Numbered from the stretch's first letter, positions 33,736 through 40,856 are shown. The stretch: 43,854 nt of DNA from Nitrospira sp. (GCA_023248215.1 JAHFEW010000032.1:1-43854), one strand, 5' to 3'. Numbers and translations: made by a program. The notes: generated by a model from the sequence alone, not told the origin.

Positions 33736-34293
33736 TCAGTAACCGGGAGAGGGAAGACGGTGCGACGAAGGCGGTTCCGACAGTTGCCGGCAGAACAACT
33801 CGACCGTTTTCTGAAACAGGAAGAGCGTCGTGTCTTGGGGAGAGGCAGCAATAGCGGCACCGGCAGATTGCTCAATGGCAGACGTGGGAATCTGAAACCG
33901 ACGAACGACGTACATGGCGTCGTCCAGATCAAGTTCAATCCCCCGCCGGAGCTTGGCAATCACGAAATCTACTGGGGCCAAAAGACGGATACGCAAGTTC
34001 GTATGGTGGAGAAGATCCGTGGCGCGATCTCGATACCCCGGCGGCATGGCCACGATGGACCATCCAGAAATATCCTGCGTGAGATCAGCCGGTATTCCTT
34101 CGTTTGCCAGAAACGTGACGAGCGGGTTGAGCGGGCCGGCTAGTTCGCCGACTACATCATTCGTGAACCGGTCACGACAGCCATAACATTGCAGTGCGAG
34201 AGCGCCGACCAGGAGCAGATCGATAGGTTGACCTGTTGATGTGACGAACTGTTCCAGCAGAGCAATGAGACGGTCAACGGTGATGGTAGGCAA
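33736..34293 (-). CDS. Nucleotidyltransferase-like protein (DUF6036/AbiEii type)
   Basis: The 185-residue protein has the minimal nucleotidyltransferase opening: L-L-L-V-G-A-L-A-L-Q-C-Y-G-C-R-D-R-F-T-N-D-V, where the usual D-x-D is replaced by N-D-V. Later come V-D-F-V-I-A-K-L-R-R-G and D-L-D-D-A-M-Y-V-V, typical of the helical second half. Proteins of this class often act as toxins or antitoxins. The TTG at 34293 follows GAGG and fits the conserved start; the ATG at 34365 lies deep inside the upstream gene. It overlaps that gene by 20 nt. The altered catalytic motif may mean loss of transferase activity. Confidence 0.7.
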   Translation of the reverse strand: MPTITVDRLIALLEQFVTSTGQPIDLLLVGALALQCYGCRDRFTNDVVGELAGPLNPLVTFLANEGIPADLTQDISGWSIVAMPPGYRDRATDLLHHTNLRIRLLAPVDFVIAKLRRGIELDLDDAMYVVRRFQIPTSAIEQSAGAAIAASPQDTTLFLFQKTVELFCRQLSEPPSSHRLPSPGY

Positions 34294-34609
34294 ATTGGAG
34301 TGCCTCAGCAAAGGTCCGATAATCTCGAAAGTCGATAGGGCCTGAATCAGCCGGGAGCGGTGCACGATCGAACAAGAACGTGATCAGGCGACGATAGTGC
34401 GTGTACCAGCGACAGGCATTCCGATAGACGGCCTCAAAGTCGGCATGGTCCTGCCAGAGTGACCAGTCCAGTTGATCGTTCACGAGAATCTCAAGCCAGA
34501 GGATGCGACGTCCACGGCTGGTACGAAGCGCTTCCGCGACAGAATCGGTATCGAGGTAGGCGGGGAGCAGTTTGAAGGAAGACGGCATTGGTCGCGCATG
34601 AGCATTCAT
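34274..34609 (-). CDS. Small partner of the nucleotidyltransferase-like gene
   Basis: This 111-residue protein is not recognised. It is rich in aromatic residues (L-D-W-S-L-W-Q-D-H, then C-R-W-Y-T-H-Y-R-R-L-I-T-F-L-F-D) and predicted helical and soluble. It starts just after the cyclophilin stop, and its end overlaps the nucleotidyltransferase-like gene, as in coupled toxin-antitoxin pairs. That pairing is inferred from layout only. Confidence 0.6.
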   Translation of the reverse strand: MNAHARPMPSSFKLLPAYLDTDSVAEALRTSRGRRILWLEILVNDQLDWSLWQDHADFEAVYRNACRWYTHYRRLITFLFDRAPLPADSGPIDFRDYRTFAEALQFAYHHR

Positions 34610-34611
34610 GC

Positions 34612-35133
34612 CTATTCCTTCACCGTCACCTTCATGCGAATCGGTTCCAGCGGATTGTCGCGTTCATCGCACGGCAGCTTCGCAATCATGTCGATGATTT
34701 CGATCCCCCGGAAAATTTCTCCGAAGATGGAATACCGGCGATCGAGTCCGCCGTTGTCTTGGAGGGAGATGAAGAACTGGGATCCGTTATCGTTGAAATC
34801 CCGTGTGCTGTTACCGTCGCGCGGCATCTTCGCCATGGAAATGGCGCCGCGTTTATGAGGACGGTCATTGGGCTCGGGGTTGAGAAAGAAGCCGGGCCCG
34901 CCGGAGCCGTGTAACATCCGGTCGGGCGTTTTGCTCAAGGGATCTCCACCCTGGATGATGAAGCCGGGCACCACACGGTGAAACGTGGTGTCGTCGTAAA
35001 ACCCCATCTTGGCCAAATTGATGAAGTTCTCCACATGGCGCGGCGCATCGTCCGGGTAGAACCGAATCTTGATCTCCCCGAACTTGGTGATGATGGTGGC
35101 ACGCGGATCTTTTTTCTGAAATTGCATAGTCAT
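34612..35133 (-). CDS. Cyclophilin-type peptidyl-prolyl isomerase
   Basis: Cyclophilins speed cis-trans isomerisation of proline bonds. The core is clear: F-I-N-L-A, then Y-D-D-T-T-F-H-R-V-V-P-G-F-I-I-Q-G-G-D-P, S-Q-F-F-I-S-L, and Y-S-I-F-G-E-I. The catalytic arginine is in F-H-R. No signal peptide is seen, so it is cytoplasmic. The ATG at 35133 gives 173 residues; a second ATG 6 nt later has better spacing to GAGG, and the frame back to 35247 adds unconserved residues. It leads a three-gene minus-strand row with the two genes above. Confidence 0.92.
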   Translation of the reverse strand: MTMQFQKKDPRATIITKFGEIKIRFYPDDAPRHVENFINLAKMGFYDDTTFHRVVPGFIIQGGDPLSKTPDRMLHGSGGPGFFLNPEPNDRPHKRGAISMAKMPRDGNSTRDFNDNGSQFFISLQDNGGLDRRYSIFGEIFRGIEIIDMIAKLPCDERDNPLEPIRMKVTVKE

Positions 35134-35413
35134 AAGCCTCAATCTAACAGGCTGAGGATTCCGACGGCAAGGGCCGGCGGAACGATCATTCGCTTCAAGA
35201 AAATCGGGCGGCGTCCTAGGGAGCGCGCGGTCGTCGTCCTTGTCCAAGAGAATCGCCCTAAAAATCTGGCTCAGGGCTTCGGCAGCGATCGTTCCACCGA
35301 CAGCTCATTCTGAGCGAATTCGGCACGTGAGTGCCAGAGCCGATCTCAATCAGGCTGAACGTAGCGTCTGCCGCAATCCACACTTGGGATCCTCGTGAGG
35401 TAGGGGGTTGGCA
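35134..35413. other. Gap of about 330 bp between the cyclophilin and brnT
   Basis: This stretch between two divergent genes holds no supported gene. Open frames across it are antisense to brnT or extend the cyclophilin frame upstream. The right part carries the brnT promoter. I see no repeat copy, tRNA or element here. Confidence 0.5.
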
Positions 35414-35453
35414 TTGACGTGAAGTGGCCATGAGGTATATGGTTATCGTATAC
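35414..35453 (+). promoter_or_regulatory. brnTA promoter with palindromic operator
   Basis: TTGACG at 35414-35419 and TATATG at 35436-35441 (16 bp) or TATGGT at 35438-35443 (18 bp) form the promoter. GTATA at 35435-35439 and TATAC at 35449-35453 are an inverted pair overlapping the -10 region. BrnA antitoxins repress their own operon, so this palindrome is the likely operator. Confidence 0.55.
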
Positions 35454-35467
35454 AGAAAAGGACCCGC

Positions 35468-35788
35468 ATGGATAGACTGCTGGGGCTCGAAGGGTTCGAT
35501 TGGAATGAAGCCAACCTCACCAAAAACTGGGAGAAACATCGCGTTACCCCTTGGGAGTGCGAGCCAGCGTTCTTCAATCTTCCGCTGGTCGTGGCGGAAG
35601 ACGCAGCCCATTCTACGGTTGAGCCTCGCTACTACGTGCTGGGGCAAACCGACGCAGGCCGACGACTCTTTCTCGTCTTTACCGTCCGCAAGCGGAGGAT
35701 TCGCGTCATTTCGGCGAGAGACATGAGTGCGAAGGAACGGAGGACGTACCATGAGCAAGTTAAAACCAAGACCGACGTTCAAGAGTGA
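35468..35788 (+). CDS. brnT: BrnT-type ribonuclease toxin
   Basis: BrnT toxins are RelE-like ribonucleases that stop translation. The 106-residue protein has the family layout: F-D-W-N-E-A-N-L-T-K-N-W-E-K-H-R-V-T-P-W-E-C-E, then the V-E-P-R-Y-Y-V-L-G-Q-T strand and L-F-L-V-F-T-V-R-K-R-R-I-R-V-I-S-A-R-D-M-S-A-K-E-R. It looks complete. The antitoxin gene overlaps its end by 38 nt. Confidence 0.9.
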   Translation: MDRLLGLEGFDWNEANLTKNWEKHRVTPWECEPAFFNLPLVVAEDAAHSTVEPRYYVLGQTDAGRRLFLVFTVRKRRIRVISARDMSAKERRTYHEQVKTKTDVQE

Positions 35789-36041
35789 AGCGCAGGAAGT
35801 CGCTTTCTGGGCGTCGCACGACTCGACGGAGTATATCGATTATTCGAAAAGCCGCAGGATGATCTTTCCAAGGCTGAAACCATCGACGGAGACGATTTCA
35901 CTCCGATTGCCAAAATCTCTTCTGGATCAACTCAAGACGTTGGCCAACAAGCGCGATGTCCCTTATCAGACGCTCCTGAAACTCTTTGTGCTTGAACGAG
36001 TGCAGGCGGAGCTGCATCTCAAGACCGCTAAGGCTTCATAA
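35751..36041 (+). CDS. brnA: BrnA/CopG-type antitoxin
   Basis: This 96-residue protein has an N-terminal toxin-binding part with F-K-S-E-A-Q-E-V-A-F-W-A-S-H-D-S-T-E-Y-I-D. A ribbon-helix-helix DNA-binding part follows: I-S-L-R-L-P-K-S-L-L-D-Q-L-K-T-L-A, then V-P-Y-Q-T-L-L-K. The order fits the CopG-like antitoxins often found with BrnT. The ATG at 35751 lies inside the 3' end of brnT. The palindrome at 35435-35453 is the expected binding site. Confidence 0.88.
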   Translation: MSKLKPRPTFKSEAQEVAFWASHDSTEYIDYSKSRRMIFPRLKPSTETISLRLPKSLLDQLKTLANKRDVPYQTLLKLFVLERVQAELHLKTAKAS

Positions 36042-36255
36042 GGGAATCAGGATAATTCGATACAGGCATACACTCATCACGATTCTTCAAGCACTAACAG
36101 CTTCCGCAATATGGGTTGCGAGCAAGGCGCAGTGGCATCGAAAGTATTGGTGGATGAGCGTCTGCGAGTGAGTAAAAATTCTATGGAGTTGTGACCCCGG
36201 ATGTCACGGTCATCGGCTAAGTTAGTCAGTGCACGGACAGAAGAGGAGGGCACCC

Positions 36256-36696
36256 ATGCGATACGCAAGGCTCATCGGAGGGCTGCTGATTCTCGCGTCG
36301 GCCACGACAGGCTGGGCGGAGCAAGGTTTCGACGAGAAATACGAACGCGACTACAACATCTTCAATCCCGTGAACGGTGCGATCACGGAAACAGCGATGG
36401 GGTTTCTCCGCTGGCAACATTCACGATATTGCTCAACTGAGCCAGCGGTTCACACGAAGTGCGGTATGGACGCCCCCTTGAATCCCACCAATGCCTACAG
36501 TCCTGACAACCCCTTCAACTCCATCACTCGATATGATCCGAACAACCCCACGAACCCCATCAACCAATTCAATCCGAACAATCCGTTCAACCCCATCAAT
36601 CGTTATCGCCCGGAGAATCCGCTGAACCTAATCAACAAGTACAACTCCAGCCTGCCGTTTGCGCCGTTGGATGGGGGCCGGGGGAGCAAGAAATAG
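36256..36696 (+). CDS. Secreted Asn/Pro-repeat protein ending in P-F-A-P-L-D-G-G
   Basis: I do not recognise this 146-residue protein. A signal peptide covers about 1-21 (ending G-W-A-E). Residues 22-75 include D-Y-N-I-F-N-P-V-N-G and two cysteines. From about residue 78 the chain is an 11-residue repeat of the type N-P-x-N-P-x-N-P-I-N-x-(Y/F), four to five units, for example N-P-F-N-P-I-N-R-Y. It ends with [15 protein letters not shown] and a basic tail. The ATG follows GAGGAGGG. The DNA for the last 13 repeat-end codons recurs four more times in the next 4.4 kb. The protein may be a surface or cell-wall-type repeat protein; no function is known to me. Confidence 0.75.
   Translation: MRYARLIGGLLILASATTGWAEQGFDEKYERDYNIFNPVNGAITETAMGFLRWQHSRYCSTEPAVHTKCGMDAPLNPTNAYSPDNPFNSITRYDPNNPTNPINQFNPNNPFNPINRYRPENPLNLINKYNSSLPFAPLDGGRGSKK
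36640..36678 (+). repeat. Dispersed 39-bp tail repeat, copy 1 (in gene)
   Basis: The in-frame reading is [13 protein letters not shown], the C-terminus of the secreted repeat protein. The core TGCCGTTTGCGCCG is shared exactly with copies 2, 3 and 4. Confidence 0.85.
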
Positions 36697-36774
36697 TGAC
36701 CAGGGAAAAAAGATCGCGGTGCGTCGATGTGTCCAGGAAGCGCGGAGGTGCAGGGAATGAACGGTGCTAGCCGA

Positions 36775-37377
36775 TCAACCGCCCGCGCCGGCCGCTTGAA
36801 GGACATACTGCAGCTCTCCCTGAAGACCCAACCGATCCGCCCAGTCCCACAGGTAGGCCAGGTCGAGCTGAAGGTGAGGATTCTTGACGATACTGATCAC
36901 GTCATCAAAGTCTGTCGGACGGCTGGCCTTGAGCTTGAGAAGGATCAGATCTTCTGGACCCACAACGGAGAATGAAACGCCAAGCAATGTGGTCTTCTGT
37001 GCGCGGTTCAATACCTGGCATTCATGTTGGTCTGACGCATAGACGATATCCAAGGGATAGTCAGGATGTCCGTGAGCGGTAAAGCGAGTGACTCTGGATT
37101 TCGCCATCGGATTTGCCGCGAGCCATTGCTGATTGACCATAATGCCGGACGACGACAACTGGGCAATCAATTCTTCCCTGTTTGGCTCATCGACGAGAAC
37201 CAGGAAGTCAAGGTCATGAGTGGCTCTCATTCGCCCCCACGCTCCGAGGGCCACCGCGCCGATGACGCAATGTGGAATGGATAAACTCGATAAGGCAGCC
37301 TGAACAGTGCTCAAGAACAGCAACAAGCCCGTCGCGAGAGCCGACCCCTTATCAGGAGGTTGTTCGTGCGACTCCAT
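36775..37377 (-). CDS. Nucleotidyltransferase-like protein (AbiEii/MNT class)
   Basis: The 200-residue protein carries V-I-G-A-V-A-L-G-A-W-G-R-M-R-A-T-H-D-L-D-F-L-V, the G-x-x-A-L...T-x-D-(L/I)-D nucleotidyltransferase signature with both acidic residues present. Later come P-L-D-I-V-Y-A-S and G-P-E-D-L-I-L-L-K-L-K-A. Such proteins occur as toxins in AbiE-like or MNT/HEPN-like pairs. The ATG at 37377 is taken as start; a TTG at 37395 would add six residues. A small gene lies just upstream on the same strand. It has no sequence likeness by eye to the protein at 33736 beyond the motif. Confidence 0.75.
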   Translation of the reverse strand: MESHEQPPDKGSALATGLLLFLSTVQAALSSLSIPHCVIGAVALGAWGRMRATHDLDFLVLVDEPNREELIAQLSSSGIMVNQQWLAANPMAKSRVTRFTAHGHPDYPLDIVYASDQHECQVLNRAQKTTLLGVSFSVVGPEDLILLKLKASRPTDFDDVISIVKNPHLQLDLAYLWDWADRLGLQGELQYVLQAAGAGG

Positions 37378-37400
37378 GCTTGGACTAGCACCCAATGGAG

Positions 37401-37610
37401 TTAAGGATAGACATGCGTGTCTTCGTGGGGCGAGATGGGAAAGAGTGCGTTGGAAAAGGCCTTTGCCAAGATCTGGTGTACATCGGAAAGCCGACAGACG
37501 CGCAAGATCCCTTCCTCGGGCGTAGGTGGATAGTCGCTCGGATCGATCTGGGCCGCGGTTACGTGCAACTTGCGGAGCCAGATAGGTGGGTTAGCAGGGT
37601 CGAGGGCCAT
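37401..37610 (-). CDS. Small possible partner of the nucleotidyltransferase-like gene
   Basis: The frame ends 23 nt before the preferred start of the nucleotidyltransferase-like gene. With the ATG at 37610 it encodes 70 residues: M-A-L-D-P-A-N-P-P-I-W-L-R-K-L-H, then V-C-R-L-S-D-V-H-Q-I-L-A-K-A-F. The frame is open back to 37730, but that extension is read from simple repetitive DNA (CTCAGAACTCAGAG). No ribosome site is clear. It may be a real small antitoxin-like gene; evidence is layout and amino-acid composition only. Confidence 0.4.
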   Translation of the reverse strand: MALDPANPPIWLRKLHVTAAQIDPSDYPPTPEEGILRVCRLSDVHQILAKAFSNALFPISPHEDTHVYP

Positions 37611-37816
37611 GAGCCGATTGTACAGCAACCGTGTGGAAAGCAAAACTGGCGGAGACCGGAAAGCGGGAGGGTGTTGAGCTCTGAGTTCTGAGTTGTGAAT
37701 GCCGAGTGCTGCGATCTGACGGTTGACCAAGGACGTAGGACGAATGACCTGTTCTCGGGTGTTTCGCGATTGACGGACGACGTGTGACGAATGACCTGTC
37801 TTCAGGCGGTGAACCT

Positions 37817-38122
37817 ATGACGATGGGCGACTCTCCGGCGTGGAACGAAGAAGCTCGGATCAGCTGCCGCTTCAAATTAAAGTGTCCAAAAGTCTGGCGG
37901 TTGCTTCAGCCTACGGAGCGAGAGGGTGTGCGGCACTGCTCGGAGTGTGACCGGGATGTGCATCTGGCATTGACGGAAGAGAACTTCCGGCAGCACAGCG
38001 ACGAAGGCCGTTGCATTGCCGTACCGGTGCTCCAGAACAGTCCGGAGGGTGATCCCGATATGCCGATCTATTGGGTGGGCGAGCCCAACCCGCCATACAA
38101 TCCTTCACTCAAGCCGGTGTGA
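37817..38122 (+). CDS. Small Cys-motif protein, paralogue 1
   Basis: This 101-residue soluble protein contains I-S-C-R-F-K-L-K-C-P near the N-terminus and V-R-H-C-S-E-C-D-R-D-V in the middle, so two cysteine pairs could bind a metal. A highly regular segment H-S-D-E-G-R-C-I-A-V-P-V-L follows. About 64% of aligned residues are identical by eye to the protein at 40291. The start is ATG 37817, 6 nt after a GGCGG; the longer frame to 37784 is less likely. The family is unknown to me, although F-K-C-P...W...L-x-P-T...R-x-C-x-x-C proteins occur in many soil bacteria. Confidence 0.7.
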   Translation: MTMGDSPAWNEEARISCRFKLKCPKVWRLLQPTEREGVRHCSECDRDVHLALTEENFRQHSDEGRCIAVPVLQNSPEGDPDMPIYWVGEPNPPYNPSLKPV

Positions 38123-38194
38123 CAGAGTGCCGACGGTCGGGCAATTCGGACAGCAAGGCCGTAGGAAAGGAGGCGCGAATCATGACATCACGAG

Positions 38195-38233
38195 TACAAT
38201 ACCACCGTGCCGTTTGCGCCGTTGGATGGGGGA
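38195..38233 (+). repeat. Dispersed 39-bp tail repeat, copy 2
   Basis: It reads [13 protein letters not shown]. It lies between the Cys-motif gene and the vapC pseudogene, with no signal peptide or repeat protein attached; the frame upstream is closed by a stop five codons before. Confidence 0.85.
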
Positions 38234-38261
38234 GGCGGGAATCGAAATCGCAGATGGCAGG

Positions 38262-38685
38262 CTAGGGAAGCACGGTCAAGCCGAGACTGCGGACATCTTC
38301 ATCGAATGTGAAGCACGGACAGTGATCGAGCAACATGGTCACAACGACGAACGAGATGGCGTCACAGAAAGACAGGCGATGATCGCGGCCATAGGCCATA
38401 GGTGGTAAAAATCTGTTCTGCCTCCTCTCGCACGCGGTCGCCGTATGTCACGATGCGAAGCCCAGGCTTCACGTCGCTGAGGAATGCGAGTGCGGCCTGA
38501 AAGTTACGCCGGTACCGAAGCAACGTAGCCGTTTCGCTGACGATATCCCACGTGGTGTGAAATGCCGTTCCCGCGGAGGCCGATTCAGCCACCAGCACGC
38601 GTGCCCGCGCATGATTGGCGTCTTTCGGATCGAGGCAGGCATAGAAAAATGAGGTGTCGCAAAAGACCAGGTTGGGGAGGGCCAT
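38262..38685 (-). pseudogene. vapC: vapC PIN-domain toxin broken by a 7-bp duplication
   Basis: The intact N-terminal part reads L-V-F-C-D-T-S-F-F-Y-A-C-L-D, then T-T-W-D-I-V-S-E-T-A-T-L-L-R, the first half of a PIN ribonuclease with its D, E and D positions. At the codons for T-T-Y-G the sequence GGCCATA is present twice (plus 38387-38400), shifting the frame by one, and the annotated frame ends at 38362. Reading on in the shifted frame gives Y-G-R-D-H-R-L-S-F-C-D-A-I-S-F-V-V-V, then F-T-F-D-E-D-V-R, up to TAG at 38262. This is the expected C-terminal half with the last acidic residues. Removing one 7-bp copy restores a normal-length toxin of about 138 residues. Confidence 0.85.
38387..38400 (+). 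repeat. 7-bp tandem duplication that breaks vapC
   Basis: GGCCATA occurs twice without a spacer. Seven bases change the reading frame, and the two halves of the PIN domain lie in the two frames on either side. Confidence 0.85.
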
Positions 38686-38951
38686 CAGCGGATCGCGCCA
38701 CGCGGCCCGTAGAGATGGGTTTTCACGTGGGAGGAGATGAGGAGCTTCCGACCGCGCGGTTTCGACATCTTCTTCATCAGGCGGAGCAAGCTTTGAGCGG
38801 CCGCTCCCGGCGCAGGTTCGGGCTGCACGGCGCGGAGCTCCGCGACGACCTCGTTGTGAACCGTAATCTCCACGCGGGCGCCCGCATCTCGCCGGACCCG
38901 GCGAACCAACGCCGGCAACCGCTTGCGCGCTTCACTGATCGAAAGTTTCAT
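38685..38951 (-). CDS. vapB: VapB-type (Phd/YefM-like) antitoxin
   Basis: The 88-residue protein starts M-K-L-S-I-S-E-A-R-K-R-L-P-A-L-V-R-R-V, the Phd/YefM DNA-binding pattern, followed by I-T-V-H-N-E-V-V-A-E-L. The rest is a flexible Pro/Ala segment and a basic toxin-binding end. The stop codon shares a base with the vapC start (TGATG). The frame open to 38996 would start upstream of the -10 box, so ATG 38951 is used. Because the toxin is frameshifted, the antitoxin may be maintained only as a repressor. Confidence 0.82.
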   Translation of the reverse strand: MKLSISEARKRLPALVRRVRRDAGARVEITVHNEVVAELRAVQPEPAPGAAAQSLLRLMKKMSKPRGRKLLISSHVKTHLYGPRGAIR

Positions 38952-38977
38952 GATGGCCTCACATTGAATATGTTTAA

Positions 38978-39006
38978 AATGTACAGCCATGTACAATTCA
39001 TGTCAA
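38978..39006 (-). promoter_or_regulatory. vapB promoter with two TGTACA operators
   Basis: On the minus strand TTGACA (plus 39001-39006) and TACATT (plus 38978-38983) are 17 bp apart. TGTACA, itself palindromic, occurs at 38980-38985 and 38990-38995, one DNA turn apart, within the promoter. This is a typical autoregulatory site for an antitoxin. The -35 is 6 bp from repeat copy 3. Confidence 0.7.
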
Positions 39007-39012
39007 CACGTA

Positions 39013-39051
39013 GACAACCCCGACGTGCCGTTTGCGCCGCTGGATGGGGGG
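39013..39051 (+). repeat. Dispersed 39-bp tail repeat, copy 3
   Basis: It reads [13 protein letters not shown]. It differs from copies 1, 2 and 4 by CTG for TTG in the leucine codon, a silent change. It lies between the vapB promoter and the SEC-C gene. Confidence 0.85.
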
Positions 39052-39135
39052 AGCGCCGGGCAAAGACGGTCTGGGTAAGTTGGTGGCGAGTGAGCGAGGG
39101 AAGAACGAGGAGAGGCGGGCGGCGCGCCGCGAAGG

Positions 39136-39163
39136 GTCCAATGTGCGATGGCAAGACCCGACC
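39136..39163 (+). repeat. 28-bp direct repeat, left copy, before the SEC-C gene
   Basis: GTCCAATGTGCGATGG followed by CAAGACCCGACC recurs at 40077-40104 with two changes (A to C and G to A). Weaker likeness continues about 45 bp upstream in both copies. Together the two copies bracket the SEC-C gene. Confidence 0.7.
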
Positions 39164-39202
39164 CCGGAACTTGGTTCGTTTCCGTATGAGGAGTCACGCA
39201 CG

Positions 39203-39949
39203 ATGACAGAGGCTCAGGCCGGCTTGTCGGCGCGCATCGCCGAGGCATCGAGGCAGTACCGGGCCGACTATGAGTTGTCCCTGGAACAGGCCAAGGCGCA
39301 GTATGCCCTGGCGCTGGAGCTGCGAGACCATGTCGGGACAGATCCGGCGCGGCTGGAGGCGATCGAACTCGAATCGGCGGAAGACGTGGTGTGGTGGCTG
39401 ATGGCATTGCCCTTCGAGTTGGCGCGACACGGCATGGTCGATGAGGCGTTGCACCTCTGTGCCCAATGGGCGGACGTCACCGAAGCGGAGAACTTTCTCG
39501 GCGACCGGGCGGTCATCCTGGCGGAGGCGGGGCGGCGGGAAGAGGCGATTGCGCAATTTCAGGACAACCTCATCCGCTGGCCGACAAACCCGTGGATCCT
39601 TATCAAGGGAGGGGATGTACATGCGTCTGTGGGGGAGCAGTCGATGGCGGCGACCCTGTATCGCCATGGCTTGGAGCATGCTGGAGCGGATCGGTACACC
39701 CGGTCAGGCGCGTTGGAACGGCTGTTGCCGCTGCTGGACGAGCTGGGGCGATCGGCCGAAGCCGACGCGCTCGAGGCCGCCGAAGAGCAGCGGGAAACGG
39801 CGATCCGGGTCATCGCCCAAGCCGAAGCCGCCGGGGCGGAGGAGCTGCCGTTCGTTCGCGTCACGCCGAAGATCGGCCGGAACGACCCCTGTCCCTGCGG
39901 CAGCGGAAAGAAATACAAAAAGTGCTGCATCGGAACTGAGCCTGTCTAG
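39203..39949 (+). CDS. Helical-repeat protein with a C-terminal SEC-C zinc motif
   Basis: The 248-residue protein is mostly helical, with TPR-like segments such as [11 protein letters not shown] and [17 protein letters not shown]. The last 25 residues are a SEC-C motif, [19 protein letters not shown], which binds zinc. Outside SecA this motif marks many proteins that bind nucleic acid, the ribosome or SecB; some lie in defence loci. The ATG at 39203 follows AGGAG; the frame upstream reads through repeat copy 3 and is not coding. Its role is unknown. The gene sits between a pair of 28-bp direct repeats. Confidence 0.8.
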   Translation: MTEAQAGLSARIAEASRQYRADYELSLEQAKAQYALALELRDHVGTDPARLEAIELESAEDVVWWLMALPFELARHGMVDEALHLCAQWADVTEAENFLGDRAVILAEAGRREEAIAQFQDNLIRWPTNPWILIKGGDVHASVGEQSMAATLYRHGLEHAGADRYTRSGALERLLPLLDELGRSAEADALEAAEEQRETAIRVIAQAEAAGAEELPFVRVTPKIGRNDPCPCGSGKKYKKCCIGTEPV

Positions 39950-40076
39950 CGGCGCCTGTCCCTGTGGACAGATCAAAGAGCGCCGGCGAATCAGAGGAGC
40001 CGATGGCATGAACGTGAACCGTTCCGAACGTTCAGCGAACTACGAAGGACGAACGACGCAAGGAGAGGCGCAGACC

Positions 40077-40104
40077 GTCCACTGTGCGATGACAAGACCC
40101 GACC
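40077..40104 (+). repeat. 28-bp direct repeat, right copy, after the SEC-C gene
   Basis: This copy matches 39136-39163 at 26 of 28 positions and runs into tail-repeat copy 4 within 6 bp. Confidence 0.7.
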
Positions 40105-40109
40105 ACGAG

Positions 40110-40148
40110 TTCAGACGCACCGTGCCGTTTGCGCCGTTGGATGGGGAA
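40110..40148 (+). repeat. Dispersed 39-bp tail repeat, copy 4
   Basis: It reads [13 protein letters not shown]. The core from GTGCCGTTTGCGCCG through TTGGATGGGG is identical to copy 2. It lies between the SEC-C gene and the second Cys-motif gene. Confidence 0.85.
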
Positions 40149-40290
40149 AGTGGAAGCCGGAGCGGGAGAAGGTGAGAGACGACAACCCCTCAAATTATCC
40201 CCGGTGGCGCATCCCCATTCCAGCACGATCCGCCGAGCGACTCCTGTGGTCAAGGCCGGTGGATCAAGAGACGAACGACGGGGGAACGCG

Positions 40291-40566
40291 ATGAGCTGGA
40301 ATGAAAAAGCTCGGATCAGTTGTCGCTTCCGATTCAAGTGTCCGCAATCCTGGGATCGCCTTCAACCGACCAAGTTGGAGGGTGTTCGGCACTGTCCGGA
40401 ATGCCGGCGGGATGTGTATCTGGCAGTAACCGAGGAAGACTTTCGCAAACACAGTGACGAAGGCCGATGCATCGCCGTACCGGTGCTGCGGGAGGATCAC
40501 CAAGCCAATCCTGATATGCCGCTCCACCTGGTGGGCATGGCAATGCCGCCTTACGCTTCAGAATAA
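40291..40566 (+). CDS. Small Cys-motif protein, paralogue 2
   Basis: The 91-residue protein is a close relative of the one at 37817. It has I-S-C-R-F-R-F-K-C-P, V-R-H-C-P-E-C-R-R-D-V and the shared H-S-D-E-G-R-C-I-A-V-P-V-L. It starts at ATG 40291. The same DNA strand and a similar position between tail repeats suggest that this region arose by duplication. Function is unknown; metal binding by the cysteine pairs is an inference. Confidence 0.72.
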   Translation: MSWNEKARISCRFRFKCPQSWDRLQPTKLEGVRHCPECRRDVYLAVTEEDFRKHSDEGRCIAVPVLREDHQANPDMPLHLVGMAMPPYASE

Positions 40567-40619
40567 CGCTCAGCCAGGAGTGTGAGGGGAGACGAGTGTA
40601 ACGCGGACAGGAGGACGCA

Positions 40620-40856
40620 ATGAACCCACGAATGATGGATCGGCGCAGTCTCTGCAAAAGCATCGTGGCTATAGGCCTCATGGGAATCGCGACTCCGCTC
40701 CAGCAGCTTGCCGCCGCTGAACCGACGGAATCGCGTGAGTCTAATAACCTGCCTCCTCACAACCATAAAAACCAAGACAGAATGATTGTCTGTGCCTGCA
40801 GGCCGCGACTTCCAAACGGCGGCATCACGTTTCTATCCAAACCCAAGAGTGGTTAA
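40620..40856 (+). CDS. Small exported protein of unknown function
   Basis: A strong AGGAGG site precedes the ATG. The 78-residue product starts M-M-D-R-R-S-L-C-K-S-I-V-A-I-G-L-M-G-I-A, a signal peptide with a twin arginine but without the full Tat consensus, cut probably after L-A-A-A. The remaining 45 or so residues are polar, with C-A-C-R. It may be a complete small protein or a fragment of a larger secreted one. Confidence 0.45.
   Translation: MNPRMMDRRSLCKSIVAIGLMGIATPLQQLAAAEPTESRESNNLPPHNHKNQDRMIVCACRPRLPNGGITFLSKPKSG

Noticed and set aside
36077-36268. Minus-strand frame between brnA and the secreted repeat protein
   Set aside because: It overlaps the start of the repeat-protein gene and its ribosome site and has no recognisable motif; the stretch 36042-36255 is treated as non-coding.
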